DNA from: Gordionus sp. m RMFG-2023
Taxonomy: Eukaryota; Nematomorpha; Gordioida; Chordodea; Parachordodidae
Direction of reading: 5' to 3'
NCBI RefSeq assembly: GCF_954871325.1
Contig: NC_088777.1
Coordinates: 37,735,366-37,799,365, forward strand
Length of the DNA: 64,000 nucleotides
In this document: piece by piece, positions 1 to 13,298 of the stretch
Layout: every line of letters starts with the position of its first letter
How positions within the stretch are numbered: position 1 is the first letter of the stretch
Notes under the pieces: generated by a model
The model's input: the letters and a program-made list of their open reading frames with translations, nothing else
The model's database searches: none
What the model was told of the DNA's origin: nothing
Translations under genes and position numbers: made by a program

Positions 1-2275
1 CACATAAAAACATCACATAGAACTAATCGATAAAACGTCCACACACAATTCAAGGGATGAAATTATATCTATATTGTTAGATAGCAAAACATTCTCCTAT
101 ATTATATATATATGATCATTATAAAACATATATAATAAACGAAGTGATTAATAATATATTACATTATAAATGCACATATATATATTCATTATATCAATAA
201 ATAAATTTTTAATTAAAAATAAAGTAAAAAGGTTGATATTTCGATATTCAAATAATATTTTTTTTATATATTCAAATAATATAATATTTAATTATTATTT
301 TAATTAATATCTTAGTAGATGATTTATTTTAATTAATATCTTAGTGGATTATTTATTTTAATTAATATCTTAGTAGATGATTTATTTTAATTAATACCAT
401 AATTTATTATGATTTATTCATATTTTTAATATTATATTTTTCTAAATTTTATAATTTATTTTAATTTATATCTTAAAAATATTTTAATTTATTTTAAATT
501 ATTTATTTTCGTATATAATGAATTATAATTAATATATAAAATGGTTCAAACACATGTTTCAAGCAAAGTGAAACTATAATATTGTTCTATATTTTTATAT
601 TTTTGTCGTTACGATATTGTGTTAATATTATATTTTTATTTCGAAATTTTTTTAAATGAGTAATATTTTTATATTATTATTATTAATAGATTTATGTTAA
701 TATTAGGGTTTTTGTTTATTATAATAATAAATGTATATTTATAGCGATTAAGGAAAAAAAAGAGAAAATTAGTTAATAAAAAAGTGATTTAGCTCAACGA
801 TAAAGCAAATAAAAGGGAAATAATTAATTAGCACAATAAAAAATAAAGGTAAATAAAAACATTTTATTTTCTAATAACGAGCTAGATGTACCCCGAACCT
901 AAAATAAATATCAGCTCAATTGAATTCATTAGAATTATGAGATATGAAGGAGAATCCTTTTTTATAATTGAATGAGCTATAAGCCAAAGTGTGAATTCTA
1001 TAAATCAAAATTGCTAATAAATCTTAATCTCGTTGCGATGTATTTTTATCCTAGTTAGTGAAAGTTGTCATAAAATTTTTATTATAAGGTTTTTCAATTT
1101 TATGAATTTGTAAAAATGAATATTATATATCCCACTCATTATTCATCCCACCTATAACAATCTCTGAAAACTTTCGCAGTTTTTTAAATTTATATAGTTG
1201 CTTAATAAAATGATCTTAAGACACCTCATCAGGACAAAATCTGCCTTGAACATGATAGTAACATCGATTCATATCCCCCTCCGTGTTAAATTAAAAAGAA
1301 AATTGTTCATTCCTTTTAGTTGTTTAACGAAAAAACCCTTGTATCTCAAGCAGGGACGTCATTAGCCTTTACAATCTCAGGGAGCTCAACTAAAAAAAAA
1401 TTTATAAGGCTCACATGTCATCTATTTTGCGGGTTTCGGCCATATAACGTTGTGTTACCATGACAATGTTTTATAGAATGGACTAATAATGTTGGATAAA
1501 TTTTAGATTTAAAATTTACGAATAATAAGCTATAAAACAAAATAAATACTGAAATTTTTTTTAGAATCCTTTAATTTCCCATTTTTTTTACTTGCCCATA
1601 TAGCCTTATGTGTTATACCAACAGCATTTTGTAAAACACCTCATTACTTCTATATTTTTCGTTCTATCTTAAATTTTGATGCTAATTATACATTTTTATT
1701 TTACTTATAACTTTTAATTTATAATATATACTAGGAGTATTAGTATTATTTCCTGACTCTCTAAATAAAAAATTTAACTATATATTTTAAAAAATAATTT
1801 TAGTTTAAGTCTTGGAAAAGTTTTTATCCGATTTAATTTATTTTATTATTTATTATCTTGGAGAAAAAATTATTATTATTTAATTTTAAAAATATATATA
1901 ATTTAATTAAAAACAATTACATTAAAAAATAAAATAAAAATAATATTACTTCCCGGTATCTTTTCATAGCCAAAAAAATAATTAGTTTAAATGGTGCCAG
2001 TTATGGGTATGGGTGGAAAAAATTAAATTAAATTCTCCAACTTACTTAAGCTTAAAAAAAATATGAAAACTTGTAAAAGAAAGAATTTTATTTATTTTTC
2101 CCATTTTTGTTTACTCTTTTCATACACATTCATTATATATATTTAGAAAATGTTTATTTATAGCAAAAATGGACTATATTTTAGTGGAGAGTTCCAATAA
2201 AATGATGATATTAAAACTGCAGCAAGTAAAATGTTGATAAAGGCTACCGGAAATTTATAAATTATGTAGCTACCA
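1..2275. other. AT-rich stretch without recognisable gene
   Basis: No coding region is supported on either strand. It contains a 29-bp tandem repeat (302-397), several homopolymer and TA tracts, and near 1351 a short motif (cagggacgtcattagcc) that resembles one end of a hAT-type inverted repeat, with no partner found. Confidence 0.6.
302..397. repeat. 29-bp tandem repeat, about 3.3 copies
   Basis: The unit starting aattaatatcttagt recurs at 302, 331, 360 and, in part, 389. Copy 2 differs from copies 1 and 3 at a few positions (tagtggatta against tagtagatga). Confidence 0.85.
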
Positions 2276-2370
2276 TGTTATCAAAATAATTTATTGAGAA
2301 CTATTAATTTAATATGATCAGATATATATATATATATGTTTTTCTATTTTTATAAATTGTTTTAAATACA
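2276..2370 (-). repeat. LTR-like terminal repeat, 3' side of Gypsy element 1
   Basis: About 95 bp running from tgttatcaaaataa to tttaaataca, matching 5790-5916 in direct orientation except for an internal length difference of about 32 bp. The adjacent minus-strand AGTGGGGAGAAC could be the polypurine tract. The terminal TG/CA assignment is inferred. Confidence 0.55.
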
Positions 2371-5300
2371 TTAAAGTTCTCCCCACTATAAATTGAATTC
2401 ATCATAATAACGTAATGGGGGTTTCGAAACTCTTTTTTTTAGAGTTGTACTTCCATTATGTTATGCAAGTCCTAATCCTCAGTTATTGTTATGGGTGTTT
2501 CTTTAGCTTGAACATGAGCTTCCTTCAGTTGGTCGGCAGCTTGTTTTTTTTACAATACCCTCAGACTCAACATCATACAATATCGCTTTCCGTTGAACCA
2601 CTGTACCTTCACGCCATCGTTTTAAAGAAACGTTTTGAATTCAGATCCAGTAAACTGAGTACCGTTATCTGAGACAATGTAACGAGGTAAACCAAATCTA
2701 ACGAAATAATTACGCAGATTATTTATTACACTCGTCGAATTAGTATGTGTTAAAATTGCAACTTTAACCCATTTGGGGAAAGCGTCTACGCAAATTAACC
2801 AGTACTTTCCAGACACGGGCCTGTCAAATCAATGTGTATTCTATCCCAAGGTCGGGTAGGAATATTCCAATTGTATGATGGTACTTCTCTGGCTCCCGGT
2901 CTTCCTTCCTGACAACTCTTGCAGTTGACGAATTCTTCAACATCTCGATCAAAATTTGTCCAGAAGACATAGTATCTGCATAAGAATTTCATCCCCACTA
3001 TCCCCAGATGTCCTTGATGGATAACATTCAAAACCACTTTTTTTTAGGTTATCAGGAATGATTATTCTATCATTATAAAATAATAGCCCTTCTTCGAAAT
3101 AAATATTATCTTTAATTAAGAAGAATTTTTTTAAACTTTCCGAGTAATTATTTATATTATCAATATGCCAATGATTTTTTATTAATTTAATGATCTCTTT
3201 TAGATTTGTATCATTGATTGTTTCACTTATAACTTTACTTCGAGTGAACGATAAATCTTATATTAAATTGATCTTTACTTCTCTAATTTCATTTTCAAAT
3301 TTTTTTTTAAACTTTATTAATTTTTTCTCTCTCTACCTCCAAACGGGACAGAGCGTCGGGGCATCTGTTTTGATTACCCGGCCTATGAATTATCTCGTCG
3401 TAATTTAAAAGCTTCGTGGCCCATCGTATTAAACGATTATTTGTTATTTTATTTAGGTCTATTTTATCACCTAAGATATATTTTAAGGTTTATGATCTAT
3501 AACCAAAATAAAATGTCTTCCATAAATATATTGATGAAACTTCTCGATAGCGAACATGATCGCCGAAACCTCCCGATCAATAGTGGCGTAATTCTTTTCA
3601 GCCGCCGAAAGTGTCCTCGATGCGTAAGCAATCGGTTTCTCCTGGCCAGTAAGAAATCGGTGTGCAATAGCAGCTCCTAGACCATCTTCGGAAGCGTCAC
3701 AAGAAATCACGACAGGAATATTGGCTGAATAAGGAATTATTGTATCTTCTTTTGATAATATTCTTTTAACTACATTAAATATTTCATCTTCTTTAGCTGG
3801 CCAAAACCAACTCACATTTTTACTTGTTAGTCGGTGTAAAGGTGCACAAATAGAATGTAAATTTTTAATAAACGATTCATGATAATTTACCATTCCCAAA
3901 AATGAACGTAATTCTTTAATTTAACATTAGACGGTGTTTTACAATTTTTTATAGTATTAATCTTATCTTCGATCGGGTGAATTCCAAATTCATCAATAAC
4001 ATGACCTAAATAAGTAACTGACTTTTCTCCAATTTTAATTTTATCGGTCGTCGTTGTCAGTCTAGCCTTATCAAATTTTCTTAATACTTCTTCTAGATTA
4101 ACTATATGATCAAAATTATTCTCGCCTGCAATAATTACATCGTCTAAAAATTTATTTAACATAGGAATTTCCTTTAATAAGTTTTGCATAAAATGTTGAA
4201 ATATTATCGGAGCGCTAGTCAACCCAAGAGTAATTCTTTGATATCGGTAATAACCGACATGAGTCGAAATTACGCAAAGGTCTCTACATTCTGGACTAAC
4301 TCCGAATTGTAAAAATGCATCTCTTAAATCTATCTTTGAAAATATTACCCGCGATCCTATTTATCAGGTCGACGAAAGTTGGTAGTAAATCGTTATCTAT
4401 CGCTAAATATTTGTTGATTGTTAAACAAAAATCTCCGCATATCCGCACGGCAGCGGATTTCTTTAAAATATTAACCGTTGGCTTAGCCCAAGTAATTGGA
4501 GTCTTTGTTGGATCTACCTTCTCGATAACGCCTTCATCTAAAAGTATGTCCAACTCAGCTTCAAAGGTTAGACGCAACGGAAATGGAATTCTTCTAGATG
4601 GCAACGCAATTGGCACTGTATTTGGTTGTATCTTGATGAAGGCTTCCTGTAATTTTATTTGTCCTAATTTTTTTTTAAAAACTTGCGGAAATTTTGAAAC
4701 ACAATAGTATTTAAACTGGAATCTTTCATATTTATATTATTAATACGAACTTCTTCAGGAAGTTTTATATCAAATTCTTTAAGAAAGGGCATTCCAAAAT
4801 AAGGGAATTCTCACCCTTACTACCCAAATAGGTAAAAATTTTGAAATATTTTTTACTTCGACTTCCATTACCAATACTTCGATTTTGATATGGTTATATC
4901 CTACTAGTTTATAAGCAGGTGATAATGGTGGTTTGCCTATGCGACTCCAGGTAACCTCATATATCACACTACACGCCGCGCCAGTATCGAATTTCATAGT
5001 AAGCTGCAGCCCATTTATCTTCGCATCGATTGTAGCTTTATTAGCAAAATACAGGCGAGGTGTCCGTGGTAAAATCATTTGTATAGCATGTGTTCTACAC
5101 TCTTTCACTATATAGGTTGCTTTTCCGCACCTAAAGCATATTACTTTTTTTTGACTGAAATTAGGTTTAAAACTTGGTTTATAATAATTATTGTTGAATT
5201 TGTTAGCATTATAATTATAACTATTATTATTGAATTTATTTACGTTGTTATAATTGTTCCTAAAACAAATATTTTTGGAACCTTGCATAGGCTTATGTTT

Positions 5301-5789
5301 AATTATTTTATTAACTTCTGTCAGGATTTCCTTCGCCAATGAAGACAGTGTGATAGCTAGATGCACATTACCTTTAAAAATAATATTTCCTTCGGCATAT
5401 ATTGATCGAAGTTCTTTGTCCAGCTCAGGTACTCTTAAGAGTTCACCAACCGGCGATTTAAAATTACATAAAGCGCAAATATTTTTTAATTTAATTGAAA
5501 AATAAATTATAGTTTCGTTATTTCTTTTTAAGGTATAAAAATTGTTTTTATGAAGAAAAATACTCGAGACGTCTTTAAATTTTTTTCTAAATTCTCGGTA
5601 ATCCTGAATATTAACTTTATCTTTTCGAATTCTGGTATATGAAATTGAGTAGGTGGTGATGTTTCTTCATTTTTCTTCAGAAATATCTTCTTTGAGTCTT
5701 CGTTAGGCATAGTATAATTTTAATCCTTTTATTTAAAATAATTCGTCGTCGTCAAAAATGACTTGAAAATAAATCGTCGCCAAATGAAA

Positions 5790-5916
5790 TGTATCAAAAT
5801 AATTTATTGAGAACTATTAATATAATATGATGAGATATATATATATGTTTTTCTATTTTTATAAATTGTAATAAATTGTAGCTTTCAAATATAAAAAATC
5901 CATTTATTTAAATACA
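5790..5916 (-). repeat. LTR-like terminal repeat, 5' side of Gypsy element 1
   Basis: Direct repeat of 2276-2370, running from tgtatcaaaataa to tttaaataca. It lies just outside a minus-strand TGGCGACGA motif that would suit a tRNA primer-binding site. If the ends are right, the LTR is unusually short (about 130 bp). Confidence 0.55.
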
Positions 5917-7498
5917 TTATATTAGCTTATACTAAAATGAAATATATGCCTAACTTTCTAGCAAAGCAGGATTATAATGAAAATTTTTTAATCACGTGAA
6001 CATCGCATAAAGCGCATGCATATAGTTCTTCTAGGTGATATGGAAACCCAGCCTATTATGCATACGAATAGTGAAAGTAATTATAAATGCTTGGTTAGAT
6101 TAATTTATAAATTTTAGAGTGGGAATTTACAGATCATGAGATGAAATAGAATACATTAAAGAACAAGTTGCACTAACTTCTGTGTATATACTTGATTGGT
6201 AGAAGGAAAAATAGCGCTTTTTACCTAACCTTGTCGCTTAGTTAAGGGCTCACCTTGGTCAACACAGATACAGCATTCGGAAGAGAGATTTCCAAAATGA
6301 TGTGTTTTTTGACCAAGAAGTGATACATGGTATCATCAACAACACTTAAATATTGTATAAGTTTAAATAATTGGGACGTTACCATATAAATTATATTATT
6401 TATATATATATATATATATTTGCGTCAATGTTTTATTTTTCCAACTTTGAATCATATTTTGAGCGTGTTCTTTATAAAAATCTGATTTTACCGGAATTAC
6501 AGCATTTATACCTATCTTTTGAATTGTAGACATTTTTACCGTTAACCCTTGAGTCATTTTTAATTTGTATAAAAGATTTATGGAAAAACAAATATAAATA
6601 ATATTAAGTTCAAAAGTTCTTGGCAAAATTGTCTAAAATTTATGGTAGGTATTCTAAACAAGATGAAATACATTTCCGGAAAAATCGGATTTTTAAATTT
6701 AAAATAACGTGCTCAATAAATGATTTAAAATTGGAAAAATAACACATTGTAGGAAAAACACATTGGAAAAAACACATATACACTAACATATACACATCTT
6801 ATTGATTGTGTTAAAATCTTGTATTTTGTATTTTAAAACTTTCATTATTTATTAATAAAATATATAAATATTGTGTAATTTATAGATTATTTAGAAGTAT
6901 TTAGTAAATATCTATTTAATATAACATTATGGGACTTTTTAAAGGTTTCAAAACTTGTTTAAAATTAAGGCTAAAAAAATACTTCATAACTCTCAAATAG
7001 GAATATTTATATGATTGGTGTTTTTATTATTATTTTGTTGTATCCATATTTTATAATATTCATTATATTTTTATTACGCGCAATAATATGGTTTGATAAC
7101 ATCGGCGTATTTGTTTGACTGATTGTAAGACTCAGGATGTCGTGCCATTATTATTTCAGAGAATAATTTTTTATTTATTGAATTATAAGAAATAAAAAGG
7201 CAGTTTTTAGGTAGAATTGAATTTAATAAAAATAATTTGTGAAATTGCTTAAAATGGAAGGGCACAAGCAATAATGATTAATGAGCTAAAATTCTAAATT
7301 TTATTAATAAAAAGGATTAATGACGAAAGGCTAAATTTATTAAAAATGAACTGTAAAAAGAATAAATATATTTCTTGATCTATACTATGTCAATTTATGT
7401 CTTAAAAAATAGATAAAATTTGTAAAACTTAATTAAGCAATAAGTTTAGTGCAAGGGATAAATGCTATCTAAGATATTATTATATTACAAAAATTTTA
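5917..7498. other. AT-rich intergenic stretch, one dispersed repeat
   Basis: No gene is supported. The short minus-strand open frames at 6396-6626 and 7074-7271 show no recognisable domain. A TA run lies near 6400-6420. The segment 6613-6770 is related to 59777-59910. Confidence 0.5.
6613..6770. repeat. Dispersed repeat, copy 1
   Basis: Shares an ordered series of short blocks with 59777-59910: agttc.tggcaaaa, ttgtct, gtaggtattct, then acattg..ggaaaaac.cattg. The copies are diverged and the ends are unclear. A fainter relative may lie at 52360-52510. Confidence 0.4.
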
Positions 7499-7506
7499 TA
7501 TTACAT

Positions 7507-10500
7507 CATAGGCGTAGCCAGAATTTTCCTAAGGGTAGGGGGCGGGGGAATTAGGCCGGGTTATTAATCCTATATATATTTAAAAAAAATTTTAACAAAT
7601 AATAAGCCCGGAAGAAATATGAAATATATTTTTATTAGTTTATTGTTAATATAGATAGATCACACAAAAATGTGGTATTAATTTATGGTATGTCATAAGA
7701 TAGATCATACAAAAACGTGGTAATAATTTATGTTTTGTGTAATATAAGATAGATCATACAAAAACGTGGTAATAATTTATAATGTTATATCTAATTTTCT
7801 TTTAGAATTTGATAATTCATTAATTATTTCAGTATTATCTGGTGTTAATTCCCGATGAATATTTAATAGCGCTAAACCATTTAATCTATTTTGCTAGGTA
7901 GTATTTCGTAAGTATGTTTTTAGTCATCTTAAATTAGAGAAAGTTCTTTCATTTGTACATGTCGCAATTAGGAGGCATGCTAAAATTTGAAATAATTTTG
8001 TTATGTTCGGAAATTCAATTAGTGTGTGTTTACAATTATTCAGTGCATTTAATGCATTATCAGGCTTTATATCATTCTTTTTAAATTGGCAAACCAATAT
8101 TTAAATTCACTTATTACTTCTAATTCGGTCCCTACCATATCTTGCAAATATAAATTATATAAATACTGAATTTTATTTCTAATGTCATCGAAATGTTCAC
8201 AGATGGATTAGAGGATAACAAAATTTGAAAGTTACTTGGCAAAAGTTTATGGTTTAATAAACGTTCTTTAATCTAAGTTAAAAAGTGTCCATAAGTGGTA
8301 TAAAAATAATAATTTTGTAATACTCCTCAACTGATTGTAAGGAAATATTATTCCTATGTATTTGTCTTGATACTATTCTTGGCATGCTTATTATCATATA
8401 ATAAGATTGCACTTTTTTTTTGAACTTTGTTAAAAATCGTTATAAATTCACAATCAGCATTTTTTCTTATCTGTATAATAGTATTATATGCATCTTCAGC
8501 TAAGCTAAGATCAATGCCTAATCCCTATCTTGGTTCACTCTTTGCAAGGCTCTGCATAATAATATTGTTTGGCAGAAGAGAGTGTTAATGCAATTAGCCA
8601 ATAAAAACTCAGGATCTTGAATCGCTTTCAAGATTCCATTGGCTTCTGCCACCACTGATGTATCTGTCCATTCACATATTTCCTCCAATGCAACAATTAT
8701 CGGGTCAATTAATTCAAGAAAAACTGCAACCGATTCATGTCGTAGAATCGATCTTGTAGGGCACATTTTCACAAGTTTATGATGATTATTGTTAAATTCT
8801 TCCTATGCCAGAATATTTTTGAGGATCTTTTTGGATACTTAAACATATCATATACCTTGCCTATTGTGCCTTTTTAATATATTATTATAAAAATAAAAGT
8901 TTAATAAACACATGGTACTACGAATAACGGGAATTGAGCAACAATCAGAAATGGCTAGATTTAGGGAATGCGATGCACAATGTACATAAATTGCAGTAGG
9001 ATACTTTTTTATTAAATGTGATTGAACACCATTTAAATGTCCACTCATAGAAGGGACACCATCATATCCTTGTACCCGCATAAAATTAACATTAATTTTA
9101 AATTTTTTAAGATGAACATCAATTGTGTTAGCAATCACCTCTCATATCTTGAATCGGAATAAATTGCAAAAAGTCTTTTATTTGAACTTCACCTATATAA
9201 ATGATAATAATTTATATAAAATAAATATAAATTTTACCATTTTCAGAAGTTAATTCATCTGCCAAGACTGAAAAGAATGGAGACTTGTTAATGTTGGCAA
9301 TTACCTTTCTTAATATTAAATCATTACACACACCAATGATTTCGTTTTGAATGGTGGGGCTTAAATACGTAGCATTTTTCGGTGCATTTAACAAGTTAAT
9401 CCTGAGCTCATCATCTTCAATTGCTCGGTTTCTGAGAATTGCTTTAAAGTTCCCATCATTTTCATTTGTATCATCCTTAAATATACAACCTGAATCTCGA
9501 TGACCTCTTAATGCCATACATTGATTTCCACACGTAATTATTGCATCTATTATAGGAGATAATTTTCGTCTATTTTCATTTTCTATTTTCTTCTTATCTT
9601 GATCTTTATAAAAAATAAATAATTATAAGGCCATAAAATATGAAGCCCAAAAGGTTGGCCAATTAAACTGGTACCTTTGTGAGTCTCTTATAATAATTTT
9701 TAATGGTTTACTTATTATATGAATGATAGAATCTCTATCATTAGCATTAATTGCTCTAAGAGATGACATAATATTTTGTGTATTTTTATGGTATAAATTG
9801 TTTTGATGATTTTCAAAATTCTCTCCTGCATTTTTCCAACGTCTATATGGGCAATTCACAAGTCGCTTTAATTTTTGTTCACCTTTACCAGCATATTTTG
9901 GTCCAAATAGAACACAATATTTACAATAAGCCCCATTTTGTGAAGGTGAGTAAGCCAACCAAGGCCAAGTGGTAAACCAATTAAATTTATATTTTAATTT
10001 CCTTCTAGAAAGATCTCTTGGAAATTTATAATTATTGGGTGACCTATATATACTCTCTAGTATATTAAAGTCTTTGGGGGCTACATCCAATTGAACATAA
10101 TTACTTATGTCAAATGGTAAAGTACCTAAATAAACTATTTACATATTTTTAAAATAGAAATTTTACTATCCATATTTTAAACTCTTGACTGTATAAGATT
10201 TACTGCAGATCTTTCATCAACAACATTAACTTAAAAAAATGCAAATTATATAATGATATTAAAATAAAATATATTGGGACTACCTGGATGATAGGATTAC
10301 TTTTCTCATTCTCTAGCACAATCTCTAATATTTGATCATCTTATTGAGAATCAATAACAACTAATAATAATAATTATGTTAATATTCAAATACTTCTTAC
10401 TTGAATCAAGGTCTCTTTAGAGAATTATTATCTCCCAGCAACATCACTAAAAAAAGATATATAAATTCATTATAAATATAAAATATACGTTCATCAATCC

Positions 10501-11295
10501 TTGTTAAATTTATTCTAATTTCCTTCTTTTTTGATATGTTTTCAAGATTGTTACATAATATTTCTGATACCCTATTTTCACTTGAAATTGAATCAATTAT
10601 CTTGCGATGATGATCTTGGTAGGAAATTAATGTTTATTATAATAAATATAGAATTACCTTTTTCATTTACATTCTTTAAAAGATATTTTCTGATGTCCAT
10701 ATCAATCTTAAAACAAATATAATGCTTGTTGCTCGGTCAAAAAATTGCAAAATATATTTTAAAAATAAATTGGAAGGAAATTTTAAAAAAAATGGGAATA
10801 TGGTTATGTTAATTTTTTATTAAATTTATAAATTAAATTTATTAATAATTTTGTAATTAAATTTTACTTTTATTAAGAAATATAAATTAAAATAATTCAC
10901 TATATAAAATTATAAAAAATCATATTTATATATTATTTTGCTTAGTATTTTTATAGATCTATTAATTATATAAAATTGACTTTTGTCTTATGATTTATAT
11001 ATGGCTTATATTTCATTTTTTAAAATAGATTTTTGGTATCACTTTTTTTATATATATTTATATATAAATCTTTTTAAAAAATATAAATTATAGTCAAGTT
11101 TAATAAATTATTAACTCTCATTATTTCTTTCATTATTGTTTAAGAAGATATATGCATGCATTTTTGAGAGACAGGGAGTGGGGAGGGGACTAAGGAACGT
11201 ATTTTTTATTAGTTTAAAATGATATTTACGAAAAGTGATATATTTCTGAAGGGGGGGATTTCCCCTTGCCCCCCCCTCCCCTGGCTACGCCTATG
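7507..11295 (-). mobile_element. hAT transposon, TTF-finger/DUF4371 (ZMYM1-like) type, near full length
   Basis: The ends are inverted repeats, CATAGGCGTAGCCAG on the left and CTGGCTACGCCTATG on the right. The flanking 8 bp are identical: TATTACAT at 7499-7506 and at 11296-11303. An 8-bp duplication is the hAT signature. G- or C-rich runs sit just inside both ends (7540-7556 and 11258-11281). The minus strand encodes a transposase (separate entry) whose regions lie in the expected order. The copy is 3789 bp, in line with a complete autonomous-type element, but its gene has decayed. The perfect duplication and clear ends indicate a fairly late insertion into this intergenic DNA. Confidence 0.93.
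7786..10134 (-). pseudogene. hAT transposase, TTF-type finger + DUF4371 + dimerisation domain, decayed
   Basis: Regions in order on the minus strand: a TTF-type zinc finger (10090-9623) with FNWFTTWPWLAYS, then GAYCKYCVLFG; a DUF4371-like region (about 9600-9212) with CGNQCMALRGHRDSG and VLADELTSENG; its continuation (9138-8880) with RVQGYDGVPSMSG and YVHCASHSLNLA; a middle region (8772-8518) starting CPTRSILRHESV; and a C-terminal dimerisation region (about 8060-7786) with TNERTFSNLR. The open frame extends upstream of the first Met to about 10134 (LGTLPFDISNYVQLD). A likely 45-bp intron (minus strand, gtaaaattt to tttatatag, about 9240-9196) joins ENG to EVQIKDF in frame. Stops after FMAL and after FSNLR, several stops in the stretch 8500-8090, and a probable one-base loss near 9137 show the gene is dead. 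Function by family: cut-and-paste transposition. Confidence 0.88.
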
Positions 11296-11303
11296 TATTA
11301 CAT

Positions 11304-11689
11304 GGATTTTATTATCATAATTATAATATATATGATTGATCTCATTAATGTGATTCGTGATGAAGCAGAAATAGTGCATGTGCTTTAGACTTTACTTTAA
11401 GGCGACGAAGATGGGATTCTCTTATTATGAATAAAAAATAAGCTCCAACTTGGTAATTGGTAAAAGTGATGAATCAAACATTTTAATTAATAAAAGTGAT
11501 GAAATTTATTTTAATTGGAACGAAAAATATATTTTTGTTATAATTGGGTTCTTTTTTTAATCTTTATTATATTTTTGTCTAGGCTAATTTCGTGTTAATC
11601 AAGTAAAAGAAAATTTTTAAGCAATAAATATAACTCAAATAAAATTTGATAATTTATAAACAAAACAATTTTTAAGACTATATTAAATA
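11304..11689. other. Short AT-rich spacer
   Basis: Lies between the hAT element and the Gypsy gag fossil. No feature was seen. Confidence 0.5.
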
Positions 11690-12660
11690 TATAGATGATG
11701 TTTTGGAAAAAGAAGAATATTTGTGGATGAGAGAACCAAGAAAAATATTATTTGCACACATGGGGATTAGTAATTTTGGCAGAGATGAGGTTATTTATAT
11801 ATACAAAAATTTTGAAGGAACTAAATTATGATGAAATAGTAGAAAAGGTAAGGCAGTTTTTATACCTACTACATCCCTATTTTCTAGAAGGTTCATCCGA
11901 ATAGAAAGAAGGGATGCTAAACAGTTGCTGATTTATTAGGGCGGCTTAAAAAATTGGCCTAAACGTGGAAGTTTGAATAAGACCTTGATGAGAGATTAAA
12001 GATCAGATGGTGTCAGTAATATAAATGGCAGCATTGGAGAAAGATATCGACCAGATTTCCAGAGGGATTAAATGACTTGTAAGAAAGGGTGAACTTTAAA
12101 CAAATTTTAAATATTGCTTTGTCAATGGAAATGGCTGAAAATGAAATTACAGATATGATATTAAAAAGATCAATAAAAACATTGGAGAATAATCAAGGAA
12201 ATCCTTTTAATCAAAAAAACCCGCATGATATTAAAGGAAAAGATAATTTTAATTATTACAATAATAATATTAAAAATGTAAGTAGAGGGAAAATAGTAAA
12301 TTAAAAAACAATGATATGTATAAGAACAACGTCTGTTCCCGATGTAGAAGAGCTCACACCTCATCCTAATGTTTAGCATCAAGGGTAACATGCTACAAAA
12401 GCCAAAAGGTAGGACACTTCGTAAAATACTGTAAGGAAAGTAAACTAGATGCTATGAATAAAGATGATAATGAATAAACAGATTCAATTAACAATATCTT
12501 TCAAATTGGTAGAAACAGTGCTAATTAGGATAAACGGAGTACCAATTAAATTCGTTTATGATGAGAGCGGCCAGATATTGGTAATTGGAAGACAATATTG
12601 GGATGAAAGTGGCAGACCAAGACTTGGATCAACAAAACCATTGTCAGTTTCCGGCAATTA
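11690..12660 (+). mobile_element. Ty3/Gypsy gag-protease fossil (element 3, partial)
   Basis: Plus-strand fragment of a Gypsy element. A gag-like segment contains FKQILNIALSMEMAENE (about 12098-12150), which resembles the K02A2.6-like Gypsy gag. It is followed by a double zinc-knuckle region (about 12331-12431, CSRCRRAHTS then CYKSQKVGHFVKYC) and a protease-like segment with INGVPIKFVYD near 12535. The piece is broken, with several interruptions, and no RT, integrase or LTR follows, so it is a truncated old copy. Confidence 0.75.
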
Positions 12661-12877
12661 ATCTATTATATTTAAACAATAATTTTGATAGTTGTTTTTA
12701 TTATTATTGTTACATACAAATAATTTATACAAATAAATTATTTAAAATACTTAAATTATTTAATATCTTAAATTTTTGCTTTGTTATATATAGAAAGGAT
12801 ATATTATTATTATCTTGTCATTTTCGATTTTGTTAATAATAACGCATTGATTGTATCCTTGTTTATATCAACGACAC

Positions 12878-13290
12878 AGTGGCGTAGCTACGGGGGTGGT
12901 TTAGGGTTTGGACCCCTCCCAGAGCAAATTTTTTTTTTTAGATTATACGTTCAAAAGACTTAAAAGTTACTTTATATCAAATAAATACCATGAATATTTA
13001 TATTTTTCTAGTTTTGATGTTCGTGGAAGGATAATATATTACTATTGAAATTATTCTGGATAGTATTATTATAAAATCATTGAGATAATCTACTAAATTA
13101 TAATAATATATTATTGCTGCATTAACTATATTTATTATATAATATCGAAGATATTGTTATGATTTTTAAGATAAACCCGACCGAAGGCCGGGCAAAAGGG
13201 CCGAAGGCCCGTTAAAGGGGTCTGGGGGCGAAGCTACCAATCTTATATATGTATGGGCCCCCTCTAAGGAAAATTCCTAGCTACGCCACT
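12878..13290. mobile_element. hAT-type MITE, copy 1
   Basis: The ends are inverted repeats AGTGGCGTAGCTA and TAGCTACGCCACT. The flanks aacgacac (12870-12877) and aacgacat (13291-13298) match at 7 of 8 positions, consistent with a hAT target duplication. There is no coding capacity. Near the right end are two short palindromes built on GGCCGAAGGCC, able to form stem-loops. A second copy, truncated at its right side, lies at 23546-23889. Confidence 0.85.
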
Positions 13291-13298
13291 AACGACAT

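Larger units (their letters stand above)
2276..5916 (-). mobile_element. Ty3/Gypsy LTR retrotransposon fossil (element 1)
   Basis: Minus-strand fossil of the Ty3/Gypsy family. Reading from high to low coordinates, it shows a gag-like segment (about 5710-5366) with an N-rich tract and a CFRCG zinc knuckle near 5130, an aspartic protease segment with DTGA near 4985, reverse transcriptase segments (about 4616-3887), an RNase H segment (3899-3483) ending in VIDHKP, an integrase zinc-binding region (3037-2850) and an integrase core with DNGTQF (2816-2622). Direct repeats at both ends (2276-2370 and 5790-5916) look like short LTRs, and a TGGCGACGA motif next to the right repeat could be the primer-binding site. 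The element is broken, with several interruptions of its reading frames, and the LTR-like repeats differ by an indel, so it is not recent. LTR boundaries are approximate and no flanking target duplication was confirmed. Confidence 0.88.

Noticed and set aside
2415-5505. Plus-strand open frames overlapping Gypsy element 1
   Set aside because: They are antisense shadows of the minus-strand pol and gag segments.
12089-12304. The 71-codon frame as a host gene
   Set aside because: FKQILNIALSMEMAENE is a Gypsy gag motif and zinc knuckles and a protease segment follow.
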